The translations under genes and the position numbers were made by a program. 64,000 bases of DNA from Pardosa pseudoannulata (lineage: Eukaryota > Arthropoda > Arachnida > Araneae > Lycosidae), in contig CM063503.1 in NCBI GenBank assembly GCA_032207245.1, forward strand, positions 102,715,922 through 102,779,921. The letters run 5' to 3'. The notes under the pieces were generated by a model. That model ran no database searches. It was not told the DNA's origin and was given only the letters and a program-made list of their open reading frames with translations. Shown here in pieces: positions 33,750-48,171 of this stretch (its first letter is position 1; each line of letters begins with the position of its first letter).

Positions 33750-35802
33750 TATATAATAATTACCTTGTCTGTAATAGATACGGTAGCCTGTTAAGTTGCC
33801 ATTAGGTTCTAAAGGTCGTTTCCACACCAGATAAAGAGCACTTGCACCCATAGGAATAGCTTCAAAATATGATACAGGACCTGGTGCTATTGAAGTAAAA
33901 ATAGAACCAATCAAAATTTCTTTCATAATATTCAACACTAAATGCAATAAAAATAACTAAATTTACAATATAACACAATGCAAATATTTTAAAATTTGCA
34001 AACTTCTATAAATTTATGCAAGCAGATTCTTTACAAGTTACTAAATTTTAAACAGAAAACAAACCTTACAATATTACAATTATACTTCATTAAAATTTAA
34101 GATTTTTTTTATAAAAATAAATAAATATACAAATATTAACAACAAATTACAAAGCAATTTTAAATACATCTAAACAAACTAGGCAACATTAAAAAAAAAG
34201 TGAAATTGTAATTTAGAGGGTCTTACTTCCTTCCGGAGTAGGAAAATTTATTGAATCTGATGGTGGTCCATTGTAAACATCATTATATGCACAAACTCTC
34301 ACAATATTCCTAGAGTTTGGTCTAAAGATGTTAACTAATGCTTCTGTTACATTTGAAGGAACAACCACTTCTCTAAGATGTTCTTCTGATTCATCAGCAG
34401 TGAAAGTTTGAATCTAAAAAAAAAAAAAAGGAAGAACTTTTGTTAAATCTAACAACACAAATTCAACTGGACACCTTGTCAACATACAAAGTCTCATATG
34501 GACATCAATTGGATATTGAACACTGCAAGATGTCTCATGGAACTATTGTACTGTTAGGATAAGTATATTAGAAATATAAAAGAAATAATTTTAAGATTTT
34601 AAGTCTATAACTGAACTTTTTTAAAACAAAGAAAAGTCAAGATGAAAATATACAGTATAGGTTTATTAATGGCATATGTTTCAAAGTATGTAATTATATT
34701 TTTTAATTTTTTTAAAATTTATGAACTTTAAGCCAATTATTAAATAATAGAATACACTAGTAAATTAAGGTCTGAACTGCAAAATGTATATAAATGGGAA
34801 AACACATACTTTATATCCTCTGAAATGTCCAAATAAGGAATCTGGTGATACAGGATCCCAAACAAATATAGCTGACTTGGCATCTCTTACTTTAAGCAAC
34901 CTAAAATTCAAGGGTGCCTCTCTTGGAACTGAAATTGGAAATCAAAGAAAAAAAAATTTTATATATAAATTTGAAAATATTTAATTTTTTCAAAAAATAT
35001 CACATTTCTACTTAAAATGTATTTTTATTTTGAAAAATTACCATCTTCTCCAGAATAACCTAATTCTTCTTTTGCTGGTACACGAGCTTGACCACGTCGA
35101 TTGTGAGCTTCTACTTTAATACGGTAGCGTTTGAAGGTAGGTTGATTATAAACCACCAACTGATTTTCCCTCCAATTGGTCAATTTTTCAGTTTGCCAAG
35201 AACCTCGTATATCATCATCTCTTTTCCAAAATACTTTGTAAAAGAATTCTGGAGCATTATGTTCTATAAGAGGCATGGGCTATAAAAAAAAAAATAATAA
35301 TAATAATTTTAACCAGCTAGATAATTATTTCACATTAAGTATCAAAAATCTACTGATAAACACTGTGTCCTCAGGAAATAAATAATGCCAAATTGATTGG
35401 TGTCAAATTGTTAGGCATTCTGAAATTCACAGTCAATATTAGAATAAGACTAGCAAAATAATTTCATGATAATTCCAATTAAATTATTTCTAGAAAAATA
35501 TTCAAACATGTACTAGAGTTAATCCTTTGGATCACAGCCAAATAGTCAAAATTTTTCATATTTCCTTTTTTTTTGCATGAGTTTCATAGGTGCCAATTTC
35601 CAAAACAAAAAAATCTATAGTTTACTGTAGTTACCTGTAATTTATTGCAGTAATAGCCTTTTTTAGCATACAGATAAAAATATAAATTTTAAAATGGGAA
35701 AAATGGCAAGGTTTATTTAATCTATGAAAGATATATCAATCTAGTATTCACAAATGCTTTAAAACTAAAAAAATCTGTAATTTATTAAAATAACATTTTT
35801 TA

Positions 35803-35847
<45 letters not shown>

Positions 35848-38800
35848 GTATATCAACATAATTAAACAATGAAAAATAGTAATACTGCAGACATGCCAAC
35901 CTTCGGGCAATTGTGTCAGGAGCAACAGTGCAGTTGGAAATTTTAACATGCTAATTGCAGATTATACATAAGTACATATCTTACTGGTTTCTGAATCAAA
36001 TTAAATTTTAATTATTTATACAGTAGTACATTGTAAAAGGTAAATTAAAATTTTTACATTTAAAAGTTTATGAGTAGCTTTTTTAGCTTTAATAACTTAT
36101 TTTTCAGAACAGTGGTTCTTATAGCAACATTGACACTGATTAAAATATTTCAATTTTTTTATCATCAAGGATTCTAGAGTTTGTCTACAAAAATTTGACC
36201 TAAATTCAGTTTGGTTTTTCCACACAGTACTGAAAGCTTTTAACATGCAGCATTACTGTGTGAAAAGAGTAATATTAAGCATTATTTTTTGCAAAACTTT
36301 ATATTTAATTGCTGAATTGTAATCTTTTAGATGTTCAAAAGTTTTATTATTTTCCGGAGCAATCTAAGGTGTTTCCAGAGATATCAAATTTTCTCATTTC
36401 CCTGGAGCTGCTCCGGAGTAGTTAGCATACCTGATACTGTTTCTCTAATTTATAAAACAAATATATTAATTTTAGCATTTACAAATGCTATTGTACAAGA
36501 TTTTGCTTTTTTCAAAACTTGTTTATCAAATTCATTTTGAATAATTTTAAACTTCTAATTGCTGCATTTATACTGCATTTCACAATTAATAACTGTTCTA
36601 ATATTTCATGAGACAGATTTTCTAAAATCACTTCTCTCTCTCTTTTTTTTAACTTGGCTGAATACTCGCTCATCATTTATGTTTTACTTTTTGCTGGAAT
36701 ACATACTTATCGATAGGGAGGAGAACAAAGCAAGAACAGGATTTGTATGGAATATTTTAGGGATTTTAGAATATATCACTAGAAATCATACGAATAAGTT
36801 TTCCAACTAGAAGATCAAAAACACACCAAAAAAATTGGAAAACTTCTGAGTATATCAGAAGCATTGGCAGCAATACTCTATTGAATGCAAGTTTTATTCA
36901 ACAATTGCATGTTCTGATTCTATCAATAGACAATCCATTGTTTTTGCCACTTAAAAGGCACTCTTAGTGATAGCAAGAGAGTGAGAAATTCTTCAACAGC
37001 TAGTTTCACTGTTACTGGATTCAAAGTATTGATAAGTCCTCACACAAACAGAAACTTTAGGTTACTAACCGAAGAGCTTGGGAGGGATACTGAAAACATT
37101 TTGCAGACATTTGTAAATGTTCCATTTAAGAATTACTTAAATTCTGGAATTGCATGGTTATTTCTGCATCTATTTTATTGTTTCAACACAAAATAAAGAT
37201 GGTAAAGCTTAAAGACAATTCTAATATGACCAATTTTTTTACAAAATTGTTCTATGGACCTATTAAAACACATCAACTTATTTAGCCATTTAAAAATAAA
37301 CCATGAAATTCAAATGATTTCAGAAACACTTATGATTACAGAGAAATCAACCTTCTAAATTTAGAATCTACTGTTCTGATGAAATTCACTTAAGTCAACT
37401 AGAAGAAAAAAAAAAAAAAAAAAAAAAGATGAAATACATACTGTCCATGATATAACAAGATTAGTTGGATTAGTGCCTTTTCCTATAACTTTATCTGGAT
37501 TTTTATAAGGCACAGCTTCAGGGGTAGTACAGTGATCAGAAGGTGGACTTGGTTCACTAGGTCCAATTTTATTTCTTGCTCGTACTCTGAAAGTGTAGTT
37601 TGCCCAAGGACTCATTTCAATCTAAAAAAGAAAAATTATACCTCTTGAATTTTTTGAAAATATAAAACTGAATTATAACCTAGAACTATCATATTAGACA
37701 ATAGCTGTAAGATATCACATGCAAAGATTTTATTAGCATTAAGTTGTACCTTATATCTTGTTTCAGCTGCAGATATATGCTTATAAGCATCTTCAAAGGT
37801 GTCAGGAGTGAAAGATGTGTTATACTGAATAGCATAGCTCAAAATTGGAGCTCTTCTGTCTCCCATTGGTTGCCAAACAACAGAAGCAGTCAATCCACTA
37901 CAAGTAACACTAACAATACGTGGTGGATTTGGAACATCTTGAACAGTCAATATCGCTTGAGCTTCATCCTGATCAAGTTCAGTTTTAGCAACACAAGTGA
38001 ATACCCCTGAATCCAGCTCTAATGTCTTTGTGATAGTGAGAGAATTATCAGATGCCTGGACCATTCTTGGATCTTGGTCAAAATCCAATAATTGCCCATT
38101 GAATAGCCATTCTATCTTTAACTGCAAACTAGGATCTGCTTCAGCATTGCATCGAAATGTTGCAGAGCTGCCAGCAGCAACTTCAAAATTTTCAGGTGGT
38201 TGAGTGATAATAGTTTTGCCTGAAATAGTCAAAAATTACCAAAAGTGATATAACTAAGTACCAAAAACATAACAAACTTGGTAAAATGAGTAAAAATAAC
38301 ATAAGTGTACATTAGAAAAGAGATTAGCATATTTGTTTTACAGAATTAAATACATTTTTACATAAAGATGCACATTAATTTGTAAGTTACAATAATACAT
38401 ACTTTTAACTTCTAATTTGCCTGTAGCTTCAGCATCACCAAGTTTATTACTTGCAGAACAGATATACATGCCTTGATCGGTAACTAATGCATTTAAAATT
38501 TGCAGATCTCCATTGTCTAAAACCTAAAAGAGGAAATTTTAATAAGTGAAATAAGATTGAACTTTCAAAATACCAAACCATTCCATTAAAGTACTCAAAA
38601 ATCCTAAGAATTTAAAAAAAAAAAAATGTTAAATAAATAAAAGTTGAAATAACTATGACAAGTTTGGCAAGGGATATTTTTTAATTTTATCAGAGCTTTA
38701 CCTGATAACGTCCTCCACTTAATTCTTGACCTTCCTTATACCATCGAACTTCTGGTTTTGGTGCTCCAAAAACACGACAAATAAGTGTGACCATAGATGT

Positions 38801-41800
38801 GACAACTGCTTTTGTTAGTGGTGCCGGTTCCTCTGTTATAGTGGGAGGTAAAGCTGCAATAGACAAATAAATTAAAAGATAATTATATCTCAAATTTAAC
38901 AAGTCATATCCATATAAAATGACAATTGCTATTTCTATGAAATTTTATACATGTTTCATATATTTTGTAGATATATTCTTCATAAAGGCTGATGCACTTT
39001 TCACAAATGCTAATTTATATGTTGATACACTTTGAAGACATAAATCTATTACAACGAGGAAAATTCCTAAATTAAAAAAAAAAAATTCCTGAAGGGTCAA
39101 ATTTTAATTAGGCACTTGATTTGTTTCAGGCAGGCATATACATTAAATAATTAAAACCAGGTGTCCCCGAGGATTTTATCTTAGGAGGGGGCTCAACAAA
39201 GTGAAGTGTCTTCACAAAACTCCATATGCCACCCTATAATAGAAAAGGCATATGAAATTAAAATTCCACTTTAATTATTTCACTAATCTTTATAAATTAC
39301 ATTTATTTGGTTGAAATACATAAAAAAAAACTAGAAAGTACTGAAAAATACTTATGTACACATACAAATATGTATGAAATGGAACCAAAATTAAGTTTCT
39401 GTTGCATTGTTGTGGATGACTATGTGCTGAATTTGGGAAGAGAGGATATCAAAATTTCTAAAATTAAAAGACTAGGGTGTTATTAATAGCAAATTTTGAG
39501 TTGGTCTGCTTCAAAATGTTGCAAAAATTATATTTGAAATAAAGGGGAAAGATTTTAAAAGACCATTAGAAAAATTGAATGGAAATCACCTGGAGATACA
39601 AATGACTTCCTCACATGCACCAGACTTATACTAGTTATATAAGAAAAGGTAGGTAGACATAAAAAGAGATTGGCAATTTGGCACTCACCAGCATGGTTGC
39701 TATAATAGAATTTCAAAAAAGGCTGTATTATTATGTATAAAATCCCAAAAAAAATTATTATAGAATGTAATTATAATTAAAATTGGTTTAATCTATTAAA
39801 TTACAAACACACACACATATATAGACAATTTTTTTTCTTTGTCAATTCATCAATTACACCTTTTTTACTTCAATATTTCCATGAGAATTTAAAACAGACA
39901 TCCCTGATGTATTTTACTTTTGAAATACATTTCATCCTTTGTGACATTGAGCATTTCATTCATGGATTTAGGATTGGGAGACTCAAGGCCTCTTCCTGGG
40001 TACATTTGATTAAGACTATTTAATTTCATTTTAAAGATAAACATATTTTTATTATCTTAAAATTCCATTATCTAACATAAGTCTTCTTATATAAAGCAAG
40101 TAATATCACTTAAAAATAAAAGATTACTAACCAAGAACATTTAAATAGAAGTCCTTGAATGCATAGCCATGAACATTAGATGCGTTGCATTGATAGACAG
40201 CTGTGTCAGATTTTTCCAACCTTTCAATAGTCAGGACATTTCCTTCTAATTTTCGTCGAGGATTAGGCTGTGCCTCTACAATATATCGAGAAATAGAAAT
40301 AAAGTAATTAGTCAAAGTTATTCAATTAATTTAAAATATTGTCTGAATGTCCTTAACCCATTAACTGTAGCAAATGTTTCAAATAAACATATCAAAAAAG
40401 GAAATTTATTTTCCAGCTTAATTTTTTGCTGTACATCAATAAAAAGGTTACAAAATGCTGTTAACAAAATTTTAAATGAAAAAGCAGCTATGCATAATAT
40501 TTTGACATATACATTAATGGAATAGTTATATTTTAATCATAAATTTCTCATTTCATTTTTGACAACTTTTTCAAGTTGTAAAGGAAAAAAATCTCTATTA
40601 TTCTTTAAATTCTAATCAGCAGGCAGACCCTTTCCAATTACACATACTGTTCATTATAAGTAAGTACATCCAGCCAACTACAATGATACACAATAATTAT
40701 CACTGATCAAGCAATGCCCTTTGACTACCTATAGACAACATCAAACTGTGCATTTCCCTGTGACATGTCCGTACAGGCCACTATTATCTACATTGACCTT
40801 TATAAATAATACTGGGAGAAGGAATGTAGACAGTTTTACTCTTGTATAACTTGTACTATATGGCTTAGGCCAAGACAGTAAGTAATACATACACTCTCAT
40901 AAAACATGTACATGAAGGACAAATAAAGCCATATATTGTAAAAATAAGGATTACATATTCAATGTCAGATCAAAAGGAAAATTAGTTAAATTTTGTCTTA
41001 AAGATATAGAAACATTAATTATTCTTCTGCTCAAAGTCAGTTTGAGTTTCACTAATTTTGCACATTTTAACTCACAAAATTGTATTTGGGCAACATTGGA
41101 AGAAAGATTAAAAAATTGTATAATTTGTAGCAAATATCTTAAAAATATATTGTAAATTCAAACAAATCAATGTATCTTAATATATTGTATTTTCACACTT
41201 CTTACAAATCATTTATTTAACGGAAATTAATTTTTAAACTATAGCTGAAACTAAAATTACAGGTTTAAATGGGAAAATAGAAACAGTCATTCCTCATCTT
41301 CAATTAAAATATAACAAAAGGATTAAACTGAAACTTCAGATTTTTGTTAAGTTTTGTACCTAAGCGAACTATTAAATCAGGAGAAAGAATATAAAAGCTC
41401 TAGGAATTTTTTTTTTTTAAAGGAATTCCAGAATTGCCCTAGATTTACACAACAGCAAATTTAAAAATAGCTATATGAAATAGATTAGCTCTTTAAATAT
41501 TAAGATTTATTTTACTATCACTTTAAATAGCATTTAAAGATGAAATATCTCAGTATACATTTTACTCATTGCCTTGAAGCATAACAATCTACTTTTTGCT
41601 ACACAAGGGCTTATGAGACTGGGACCTACTGCTTACAGATAATTCCGAACAGCTAAGAAACAGCAAACAACATCTGCTTGCAAACAGCAGGATTTGAACA
41701 TGCAGATTTGAGTACTGAAAGGCAGCATCTACCATTCAGCCCTCAACTGACTATTTTATTTATTAGATCTCAAGTGAACTACTTAATGTTAAACTTGTCA

Positions 41801-44800
41801 ACATATTTTTAAGCATCTTACAATTTTATACACTGAAAGCATATTCATGTTTACCATCAAGGGGTTGACCATTGATAAACCACTGAAGTTTAGGCTCAGG
41901 CATAGCACGAGCATCACATACAAATTCTACATGCTCTCCATCAGCAGCAATTGTATTGTTAGGGGATGTTATCCAATATGGCTCAGCTAAAAGAAATCAC
42001 ATGCAAGTGAACAGTGTCATTAGTAATACAAACATTATAAACAGAATATTACTATAAAATTAAAATATTTGACAACACTAATACCGTATAACTATTCATC
42101 TCTACTTTCTATAAATTGAAAGTTTTAGTGATTACCATTCTAGGAAATGGCATGTACCACTTTTAAACTACTAAGTGGTTTCTTTTTCAGCAAGAAAATG
42201 CATGTTGTGATACAAACAATTTGGAAAATTTTGATTCCTTTATACACAAAAATTAAAGCTGAAGTAAATAACTTTTTTAACTTAATTCAAAGATGTAAAT
42301 ATACTTTTAAACATTAGTTATCCTACTTAAAACACATTAAATTTGTCTGCCAATTGATATGGCAGGTCACATCACTTCATGAAATATGATTAAAGCAGAA
42401 TTTTCAGAATGAGTGAGACAACAATGATGCAGCATATATAATTTCAAGATGTTTTCCTAATTTTTTATCATAAAGTGTTATAATGTTAATACATCTGGCA
42501 AATTTTACCAGCATAAAATCAAGAGCTTAGAAATAAAAAATCAAAAAAAAAAAGAAAAAAAAAAAAATCTAACAAAAAAAAAAAAAATAGTTAATAAGTA
42601 AATGTTTTCTACCTAAATCTTATCCTTAGAATGATAGTTGTAGACTTAATAAACTGTTGTTAGATTCTATAAATATATAGAAAAAATAAGATGTTTATGA
42701 TCAAAATTTAACTATCACTTGACTGCTAAAATAAGACAAAATATATTTTTTTGAATATGCATCAGCCCGAACATTAATTGAAATTGACATCTAAGAAGAT
42801 GTGAACATAATGATTATTCTATAAAAATCTGAAAGAAAATATTTCAAATATTTTCATATTTTATAAAATCAAAGACATTTTTTTTAATAGCACCAATATT
42901 TAATTGCACTATTCAAATTTTATTTTACATTATCAAAGGTCTTACATTAATATAGCAAGCTTAAATTTTACAGCACAGTATATAAGTATTTTTAAGCAAG
43001 ATTAGTTTATGTAGATAATATATTCCTACTTTTTACATTTCTAAATAACAAAAACAAAATAAGACATATTTTATATTATATAACACATTTATACATTTAT
43101 TTATTTTTTCCTCCATTTAAAATGTAATTCAACTGTTAAATTGATTTCCTAAATTTATTACACTAAACTAATGTTTTTTTCTGCATTCATTGATTCTCAA
43201 ATTACTTTACTGCGTTAAATGCCAAAATATCTTGGTACAAACACAATTTTTCTCACATGCATCATTTTAGTGAAAGCAACTAGAGAATCACAATTTCACT
43301 GCATTTGAGACATAAAAATATTTTGTTCACCGATTAGATAATAATATTTAGAGAATTTTTCAAAGGATATTTTTTATTTTTATTAAGATATAAAATTTAC
43401 AGATGCACACACTAGTGTAAAACATTAAAGAAACTGTTCATGTATCAACATTGATAACATAATATACATAAGTTACAATACAATTCAAAAAATTTCCAGC
43501 TAAGATATAAAAACATATATTAATCAAAATGACTTGTTAATCATCTAGATTATATAAATTTAGGTAAAAAAGGTATAATATGGTGCTTACCCTGCACTGT
43601 TACAGTCATAGCATGAGTTATAGGTACACCAACTCCATTGCTGCCAACACATTCATATGTACCAGCATCCTCAAAATCCACTCTTCGAATTTGCAAAGTT
43701 TTTCCATAATTAGTATATGTATATTTGCTAGAGTACATTTCACTGCCTCGTTTACTCCATTTTATTTCAGGCAATGGCCTACATAAAACAGGAATAAAAA
43801 AGTTTATATCTCATAAGGATTAAAAAACATTAGTACAGATGCTAGATATTTGCAGGGTTAGTATTAGCTACAAATCAAATTTCAGGACATTTTTAAAGAA
43901 ATTTCAGGACATACAAATGAATAGGACATATCAGAAATTTTAAAGAAAAGTAAAAATTAAAAACCAATTTGAAATTTACAAATAAGGTCATTTTTAACAG
44001 AATAATAGGGAAACTACTAAACACAAACAGCTAACAGAAGTTAGAGGATAAATTCCTAAAAAATAGCATAAGCAACACAGTAGTTCTAAAAACTGAAAAT
44101 AAATTACCCACTGGAAATTTTTTCTCCAAAAAACATTTCTAGTAGGTATGTCATTTTACATGTTACAATCATTCCATAACTAAAAAACTTCTGAATGTCC
44201 GGGGAAATAAAATTCAACAAATCTAGAGACAAAATCAATGGAATTTCAGGATTTTTTAAAAATAAACAACCAAATTTTAGGACACTCAAGGACACATCTA
44301 TATTTTATTTTCAATTTTAGGATTACCAAGACAAATACCAACCCTGCATTTAAACCTAAGCTATTAGCCTATTTTAAAAACTATAGTGTAAATTACACAG
44401 TTATAAAAAGTAATTATGAATTTTTATGGGAGATCTAGATCTAAACCTAAAAAATTCTAACAATATGCAAAACATATACTTTATAAATATTAATAAATCT
44501 TGTTTCTTCCATGTAATCATCTGACAAATTATTGCCATAAAGTTATCTATAATATTCCAAAATTTCTTTCATTCATCACAAGATATTCTCCGATTCTTCA
44601 CTAAAAGCAATTTGTAAATATACAATAAGAGAAAGATCATATTTGATTTATGAGAAATGACCGGATCTACAGATGTCCAGTAGTTCAAAATTCTATCAAT
44701 AGGTGCTGCTGTACTTGTCATAATTTACTACTTGAAAGACGGCATATGCATTGCACATTAAACCTCTGATAAAAGTGCAGGGTAGTTCCCATTGAGATCA

Positions 44801-46322
44801 TCTACATGATCTTAATAGGAATTATATTTGCCAATGGATGATTAGTCTATTTGTGGAGCTTTCACACAAGAACCGTGGCTGTAGCAACTGCCTAGCAGAA
44901 ATTATGGACATTTATACATATAAGTGAATACAGTCTAAGTTCTGCAGTCAACAGAAGGACATTAGGATTCATAAATTCAAAGAGACCAGTTTGTTTAATG
45001 TGCGATATCTGGGAATAGGAGGAAAGCTACTACTTTGACAGTAGAAGGCAGCAATTGGGAAATGTGACTATGGTATTGCAAAATTATGTTTGGAACACTA
45101 ACCTACTTCTTTGCTATAGGAGAGCTAATCAGACCAGAACATACAGGTTAAAGATGTTTTTAAATGGCAATCATGCCTAAAGTAATGACAGTTGAAATCA
45201 CAGATTCCGGTACAAAAGAACAGCTCCCTACATATTTAACCATTTTAAATTACCAATATTCAAGATAGAAATAGCTTCCCATAAGCAAACTTTTCTTTTC
45301 ATAAATTAGATTATAACAAGCTTCAGCTTAAAGTAACATTATAATATAACTAGGAATGAAAAATAACGAGAAATATAATATATATCTTACGTTCCACCAA
45401 ATATACAACTCAGCTCTAACCGCTGTCCTTTTATTGCAACAATATCAGGGGGAGAAACATACTGCTTAATAGGTCTGTGGCTTTTTTGACCAGATCCTGC
45501 AAGAAAAAGTACACTAAACACAATACTACAACAAGATTGCTAAGAAAGAATCATTACTTTATTCAATTATACCATACCTCCAGATGGATCAACCTTCAAT
45601 AAGATTTTGTTTCCTATTTTATATTCATTACGTGACTTTGATGTAGCACTACATGCATATAATGCTTCATCAATTTCATCATCAATTGTTACATTAGAAA
45701 AATGTAAATTTCCTTCAGGATCTACTGTTATTCGAGAACTAAAAAATAAAAAAATTAGGTCAAAGAATGATAAACACATGTTACTTAGTAGCTAATGGTT
45801 ACATTAATGAATAAACAAGATTATTTTTACAGCAATTAAGAAGGAACATTTTACTGGAACACTTTGAAGGAAAATACAAATTCTTTCAATCTTGAATATA
45901 ACTGATAGAAAATTACTTGTGTCTAGTCACTTTGAAATTCATGTATGCAACATAGTTTTTTACTTCTGTGGAACTACTTTTATTTTGGCAGACTGCATTT
46001 ATCTGCCTGTTTAACTGAAGACAGGGTTCCCACTCTTTCTCCACAACAAAAATTAAGGACTTTCTAAGGACCAAATTATAAACTTTTTTTATTAACTTTA
46101 TTAATTATTAACTTTTAACTATTAACTTTTTATAAGGACCTACTTGAAATACACAACATAACGGCATAACTTAACTTCCTGATTAACGTATTTTAATGAT
46201 TATGAACCAGACAAGGCAATAAATGGCCTACAATATTTCAGAATTGAGTTTTTAAAAATGCCTAAAAATTGATTTAAGATAAACCTATATGACAAAAACC
46301 AATTTTGAAAAATGTACATATA

Positions 46323-46353
<31 letters not shown>

Positions 46354-46504
46354 GTATGTATATATGTATATATATATATGTATATATACATGTATATATA
46401 TATATGTATGTATATATATGTATATATATGTATATGTATATATATGTATATGTATATATATGTATATATATGTATGTATATATATATGTATATATATGTA
46501 TATA

Positions 46505-46583
<79 letters not shown>

Positions 46584-48106
46584 TAACTGATTATACAAGA
46601 CATTGTCTGGGAAAGAAGTTTTAGACTTTTCTATTACAATGAATGCAAGGAAAATTAAACTTCCATAAGTAACTGAAATATCTACAAACCCCCATCCTCC
46701 ATGCTTCGTTTAATTAAAATCTGAATGCCTGTTAACTAATAGGAAAAGGCTGCTGACTTTATTCTTTAAACCTTTTAAGTATACGAAAGATTATTTATTT
46801 GTCAAATAAGTAACTAAGAAAAAAAAATGTCAAATAAGAAAACTAATAAGAAATCACATGATGACGGCGGATCTTGTCGATGGAGAAATTGATCACATTC
46901 CAATTTAAAAATTAAGGAGTTTTTAAGAACCTTTGACAAAAATTAAGTAGTTTTAAGGGCCCTTAAAAATAAAAGCTAAAATTAAGGAGTTCTTAAGGAC
47001 TTTTAAGGACCATTGGAACCCTGGAAGATAATATATTCAGTATTTTTTTTTTCACTAAGCAATTACAAGAAGTGCTGCTTTGGTTGTTACTGTCAACCTC
47101 CCACTCTCACTTAGGAGAAAGGAGAAATTCAAATTTTTGTGAGGCATTTTACTTTGATTCTAAGTTTTGGTTTAAATTATATTTTTTTTTTTTATCCTGT
47201 GTACATAACATTGTTAAAAAAATAAAACTGAAAGTATATCATACAGAAACAATGTCTTTTCTATTTAAAGTTCCTATTCTGCTGCGCATGTCCTGATTAT
47301 TAATCTGTTAATCAGGTATCACAATGTATTTTTATTATACCAGAAAGGCAACTTCAATAGTCATGACGACTTTTTTAAAAGACATAACTTGTCACTGATA
47401 AAAAAAAAGTCACGAAGTATCTACAGTTTACAGTTACTTTTAAAATGTGATATTAATCAGTAATTATAAAATTAAAAATTTTATGTTTATGAATATTTAT
47501 TAAATTTATACATATATTATTTAATTTGAAAGACTACTTCAAGTTTAATAAACCTCTATTACCAGATAAATTTTTAAACATATTTTCATATAACATTTAT
47601 GTAATGAGATAACAGCACAATTTAAAAGAAATAGAACAGAAGACAATTTTAAAATTTTATGATAGTATGATAAATAATTTGTATAATAATGACTTTTTAT
47701 TATATAAAAAAAAACTCAATAAACTTTCATTTAAAAACTTAAAACATTACAGTCTTTTTCCTAAAATGTCTCCTAGTTACAAGAATATAGTATAACAATT
47801 CTGATCTCTTAATAACTACCTTAAAATCTATAGATATATACAAATCAGTTTGTACAAATAAAAAATACTTATGAAAAAGTTTTACCTATTTATCGTTCTA
47901 AGTGAACCAGTGCCTGACTGAATCATCCAAAATATTGTTGGTCTAGGATAACCAGTTGGGGGGTTGCAATTAACTGTTAAGGGATCACCTTCCTTAACAA
48001 CTTTTTCACTTGGTTCAACATCCAAAAATGAATTTAATTCTATGAAAATAAAATATAAGAATTCAGAAATCTGACTAATAAACAAAATTATCAAGAGTTT
48101 ATAATG

Positions 48107-48171
<65 letters not shown>

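Larger units (their letters stand above)
43779..45390. other. Nrg intron 5
   Basis: Holds the inverted-repeat element 43852-44347. A more complex stretch at about 44650-45230 ends in a probable decayed SINE (45097-45225). No coding sequence. Confidence 0.5.
45739..47885. other. Nrg intron 3
   Basis: Dominated by the element 46022-47023 with its internal microsatellite. The remainder (47024-47885) is AT-rich with no recognised feature. Confidence 0.6.

Noticed and set aside
46200..46624. Open frames of 92-132 residues on both strands (YIYI, CVCVY)
   Set aside because: They translate the TG/TA microsatellite in every frame and have no protein character.
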